From positions 82,648,317 through 82,712,316 of the forward strand of contig JARCOQ010000002.1 of assembly GCA_029207755.1 (NCBI GenBank): 64,000 bases of DNA, read 5' to 3'. Positions 60,991 to 64,000 of the stretch are shown piece by piece (position 1 is the first letter of the stretch; every line of letters starts with the position of its first letter). Under the pieces are notes generated by a model. That model had not been told where the DNA came from, did not search any database, and saw only the letters and a list, made by a program, of their open reading frames with translations. This DNA is from Chamaea fasciata. Its lineage: Eukaryota > Chordata > Aves > Passeriformes > Sylviidae. The position numbers were made by a program, and so were the translations under genes.

Positions 60991-63504
60991 TCCCTGGGCG
61001 CTAGGAGTGAATACATGCAGGGGATTTGGGATGGATTGCCCTGGGCGGTGCTGGAGTCACTGCTCCTGGACGTGTGTAAGAAAAGACTGACAGTAGGACG
61101 GAGTGCCGTGGGCTGTTGACAGGTGGTGTTCGGTCACAGGTTGGACTCGAGGATCTCGGAGGTCTCTTCCAACCTGACTGATTGTGTGTCTGTGCCGCTA
61201 GTGTGAAATGGAGCCGCTGTTAGAGCGGCGAGACCGCGACATGCGGCTTGCGTGGAAGGTCTTGGTCGCCCTTCCCTTCTTTGACAACTTTTTAAAAGAC
61301 CCGGAGCTGTTAGTGAGTCTGTGCAGGTCTGTGCTTTGCCTTGCAAACCATGTTTTGGACGGCAGAACACCTCAGTGCGGGTTGCTCAGGGGAACAGTCG
61401 GGTGTCCCCCGTATTAGCACAATGTTAATTGCCCTCAGCCCTCAACCGTGCCGCCTGCCCATAAGTTGGCTGAGGAGCCGCAATACCTTCCTGAACAGTG
61501 AAGATGAAGTCTTGTATAAATCCTCTCGGGGACTTAAGTGCTGTTATGCAGTTACTTAGTGATGCAGTCACCAATAATTCCTCTGTAGGGCCTTTTTTTA
61601 GGACTGCTAGTAGATTTCTCTCAGGAATTGTCGTAACTAGCTAATATATAAGCATTAATCACACGCAATTAAGATTCGTTATGAACTTGATGCTTCTCTT
61701 TGAACACTTCTCTATGTAAGGTTGCAATGTAAAGGATTAAAGCGTCTTGTAAGTTAGCTTTTTATGTATAGAATCATAGAATGGTTTGGCTTGGAGGGAG
61801 CCTTTAAAGGCCATCTAGTCTGAACCCCCTGCAATGAGCCAGAAAATCTTCCACTGGACGTAATTGAGATAAATTACATAATTTTACAACTGAAAAGTAG
61901 GTAAAATATGAAGGTACCTTTCTGCCCAAACATACAGAAGAATAGCAGTGGTCCCTTTCCATTTATTTAGGCCTTCCAGATGAAGAGCCTGAAGTCTGAA
62001 CAAAATGTTTTGGAATGATTTTTGAAGCACCACAGATACAACAGGAAATCTGTGTATTTTACAACAAACAATGAACAATGTGAGGAAAAAGTGGATCGTG
62101 ATTATATTTAAAAATATGTTGCCTTTTGGACCAATGTAACCTATTAGTATATAAATTGTGTTTTGTGGTCTAGAGAAACTTGACAAATTTGTTCCGAAGA
62201 GGAAAGGTTTGGCACATCAAGACTAGAATTGCTGATCTGGTATTCTTGTGTAGACTTTGTGATTTCACAAAGTCCTCAAAAATCATTACTTCGCAGTGTA
62301 GATATTAAAAACTCAAAAGTAATTGATGAACCAGAATACAGGATTCAAATCTGCTGGTTTTAGCAATTCACAAACCAGTTTAGGTCCCTTATGAATAAGT
62401 GGCTGTGAAGTTAGCAGCAGGATATGCCATAATAGTAATTCCCAGATTATTGCTGCAAAACACCAAAGTGTTAATTGTGTGGCTTTGTGCTCATCTCAGC
62501 TGATTTCCCAGCTAGTTATTCAGTTCACTTGTTGAGGAAAAAAGCTTGGTGATTTCTTTCCTGACAATACAATTAAAAATTTTCCTAAGCCAACACCCAC
62601 ATAAATAATTTGTACTATATATATATACACATATACTTCATACTGTCAGAAAGATGCTTTGTGTGATAAAATTGCATCTATTCAATTGAAACTATTCAAT
62701 TACTCTGATTAGAGGTAAGACGCTTCGCTCCTTGTGCTAGAGGTTTAAAGAATTTCAATGTAGCTTAGTCTTTCCATGTTCATGCGTGTACTGTGGTTAT
62801 TGGAGATCTGAGCAGAGTTATGATGGTACATTGTGCTATTTATTTCTTTTTTCTCTTATTGTTCTGTTCCTGAAGCTGAATCACAGATTGCCGAAGCCGT
62901 TGCTCTTGTAGATACTCTTCAGAACTGGACAGTTCTAGACAAAATAATTATTCCTACAAAAAATCCCAACAAGAAGTTTGTTTTTGGCAAAGGAAACTTT
63001 CAGGTTTTGACAGGTAAGGACTGAGATCTTTTGGCACTGCATCACTAAATGGAAGACTTTTGCAGGCAGACTCTTCAAGGATAGGTGTGAAAGCTAAAGA
63101 GAGGGAGAATTTTGTTAATCCATCATGCAGGTTTGCGGGCAAACTTGAAAGAATTTTTAAGGTTGCAAAACCAATGCTGAATAGACATAACCCCTGGTCA
63201 CTGAAAATGTGTGAGGCAACTTAGTCCATAAGTTTATGTGATTGACATAATTGAAACTGATGCTGTTCTTGGCATAGTACTAAATTAGCAATTACAACTG
63301 CTCTATGAACAAGGAATATGATGCCATTTGATGTTTTATGAGCATTCTGCTCAGTGCAAAATCGTTTGTAGTCTGGCATTTTAAAAAGAGAATTGACATT
63401 TAACACTGTATTTTGCAATCATCCATCTTTTAGAAAAGATTAAAAAATTGCCCCATGTGACAGCTGTCTTCTTGAATATGGAAAGAATATCTTCACTAAC
63501 AAAG
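60634..63504 (+). CDS. GTPBP6: GTPBP6, exons 1-3 (5' part of gene)
   Basis: GTPBP6 is a mitochondrial HflX-family GTPase that in human acts in mitoribosome recycling and large-subunit assembly. Exons 60634-60964, 62876-63013 and 63434-63504 give 180 residues. There is an arginine/alanine-rich N-terminus fit for mitochondrial import (about 1-50), an acidic stretch DEEEEDEAALEELL (about 68-82), VAIVHPAVKWGP (about 92-104), then the start of the HflX N-terminal domain with FVFGKGNFQVLT and VTAVFLNMER. Human GTPBP6 has VHPDVKWGP, FGKGNFEHLTEKI and VTCVFLNVER in the same order. The HflX linker and G domain lie beyond the window. GTG at 60604 opens the same frame, but ATG at 60634 is the likely start. 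Confidence 0.93.
61126..61196 (+). mobile_element. CR1 3'-end fragment, plus strand
   Basis: GGTTGGACTCGAGGATCTCG, then GAGGTCTCTTCCAACCTGAC and TGATTGTGTGTCTGTG, match the terminal part of CR1. Only the last 70 bp or so remain. Confidence 0.8.
61768..61850 (-). mobile_element. CR1 3'-end fragment, minus strand
   Basis: AGAATCATAGAATGGTTTGG, then CTTGGAGGGAGCCTTTAAAG and GCCATCTAGTCTGAACCCCC, are the reverse complement of the CR1 terminus. Confidence 0.88.
62876..63013 (+). CDS. GTPBP6: GTPBP6 exon 2
   Basis: Starts after GTTCCTGAAG and ends at ACAG|GTAAGG. It encodes ESQIAEAVALVDTLQNWT, then VLDKIIIPTKNPNKKFVFG and KGNFQVLT. F-FGKGN is a hallmark of the HflX N-terminal domain. Confidence 0.93.
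63014..63433 (+). other. GTPBP6: GTPBP6 intron 2, nothing recognised
   Basis: 420 bp without an identified repeat or coding signal. Confidence 0.6.
63434..63504 (+). CDS. GTPBP6: GTPBP6 exon 3
   Basis: Starts after ATCTTTTAG and ends at AAAG|GTAATT. It encodes KIKKLPHVTAVFLNMER, then ISSLTK, equivalent to human EKIRGSPDVTCVFLNVERMAAPTK. Phase continues correctly from exon 2. Confidence 0.92.
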
Positions 63505-64000
63505 GTAATTAAATATAATATCAAATCATATTCTTTTCATCAGTATTGTTTGAAAACTGTTAATGTTAGGAGAAGTGGTCGGTTAAGATTCTGAATTTGC
63601 AAATGTTAATACATGAAGCACCAGGACTGAGTTTTGTTGAAATGAATCTTAATACCTATTGCATTTGTCCAGTTGATATATGTTTCCAGCTCTTGTGCAT
63701 GAAATTTTCCAGCAGCCTAGTATAATTTATTATAGACTCTGCTCCCCCATTTGACACTGGCCCTATTTAAAATGTTGAAAAAGTTACTCAAAGTGTTTTT
63801 TTACAAAATAATGGTGTTAACACATCTTTTGTTATGAAGAATGTCAACATTTTGGATTAGCTATGTGCTCAAGTTTCTATATTTATAATGGATAACATAT
63901 TTTTTCCCTATGCTGTGGATGCTGAATTGTATTTTGAATACGAGGTGTTAATTCAGAGCAAGCTTATAGCTGAATGTTTCAAATACTTAAATTTACATGC
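63505..64000 (+). other. GTPBP6: GTPBP6 intron 3 (start only)
   Basis: AT-rich sequence to the window edge with no recognised repeat or exon. Confidence 0.55.

Larger units (their letters stand above)
60965..62875 (+). other. GTPBP6: GTPBP6 intron 1 (two CR1 ends)
   Basis: 1911 bp. It contains short CR1 3' ends near 61126-61196 (plus) and 61768-61850 (minus). No extra exon is needed because exons 1 and 2 join in phase. Confidence 0.6.

Noticed and set aside
60495..61016. 173- and 140-codon minus-strand frames over GTPBP6 exon 1
   Set aside because: GC-rich antisense shadows: low-complexity serine, alanine and arginine strings with no family similarity.
1..64000. Bacterial or phage features, CRISPR arrays, tRNA or rRNA genes
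   Set aside because: None seen. The intron-exon structure and CR1 repeats show vertebrate nuclear DNA, and no direct-repeat/spacer array or cloverleaf was recognised by eye.

Overview
The window is vertebrate nuclear DNA, almost certainly from a bird. Its genes are split by GT-AG introns, it carries many CR1 LINE fragments in both orientations (the dominant avian retroposon), and it has one GC-rich CpG island. No bacterial-type operon, CRISPR array or RNA gene was seen. Most open reading frames longer than 60 codons are intron noise or shadows of exons.

Three genes explain the window. (1) Positions 1-1465, plus strand: the last coding exon and 3' UTR of PPP2R3B (PP2A regulatory subunit B'' beta). 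(2) Positions about 2755-60400, minus strand: a complete cohesin stromal-antigen gene (SA/STAG family). I rebuilt 31 coding exons by hand. Every junction keeps reading phase, and they sum to 3561 nt, or 1186 codons plus stop. Several residues match STAG3, the meiotic paralogue, rather than STAG1 or STAG2, so I call it STAG3-like. (3) Positions 60634-64000, plus strand: the first three exons of GTPBP6, a mitochondrial HflX-type GTPase.

Layout: PPP2R3B and the STAG gene converge tail to tail across about 1.3 kb with no recognised gene. The STAG gene and GTPBP6 diverge head to head from a shared CpG island; their start codons are about 450 bp apart. In human PAR1, PPP2R3B and GTPBP6 are close neighbours with no STAG gene between them. 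The STAG gene lying between these two anchors is the most notable finding here.

The STAG introns hold CR1 copies (one with a decayed reverse transcriptase), two related LTR-like repeats, a possible retroviral LTR and primer-site remnant, a perfect 37-bp tandem duplication, and homopolymer tracts. The rest of the intronic sequence shows nothing I can name. Exon limits come from reading splice sites and protein similarity by eye, so UTR ends, first-exon structure and repeat limits are approximate.
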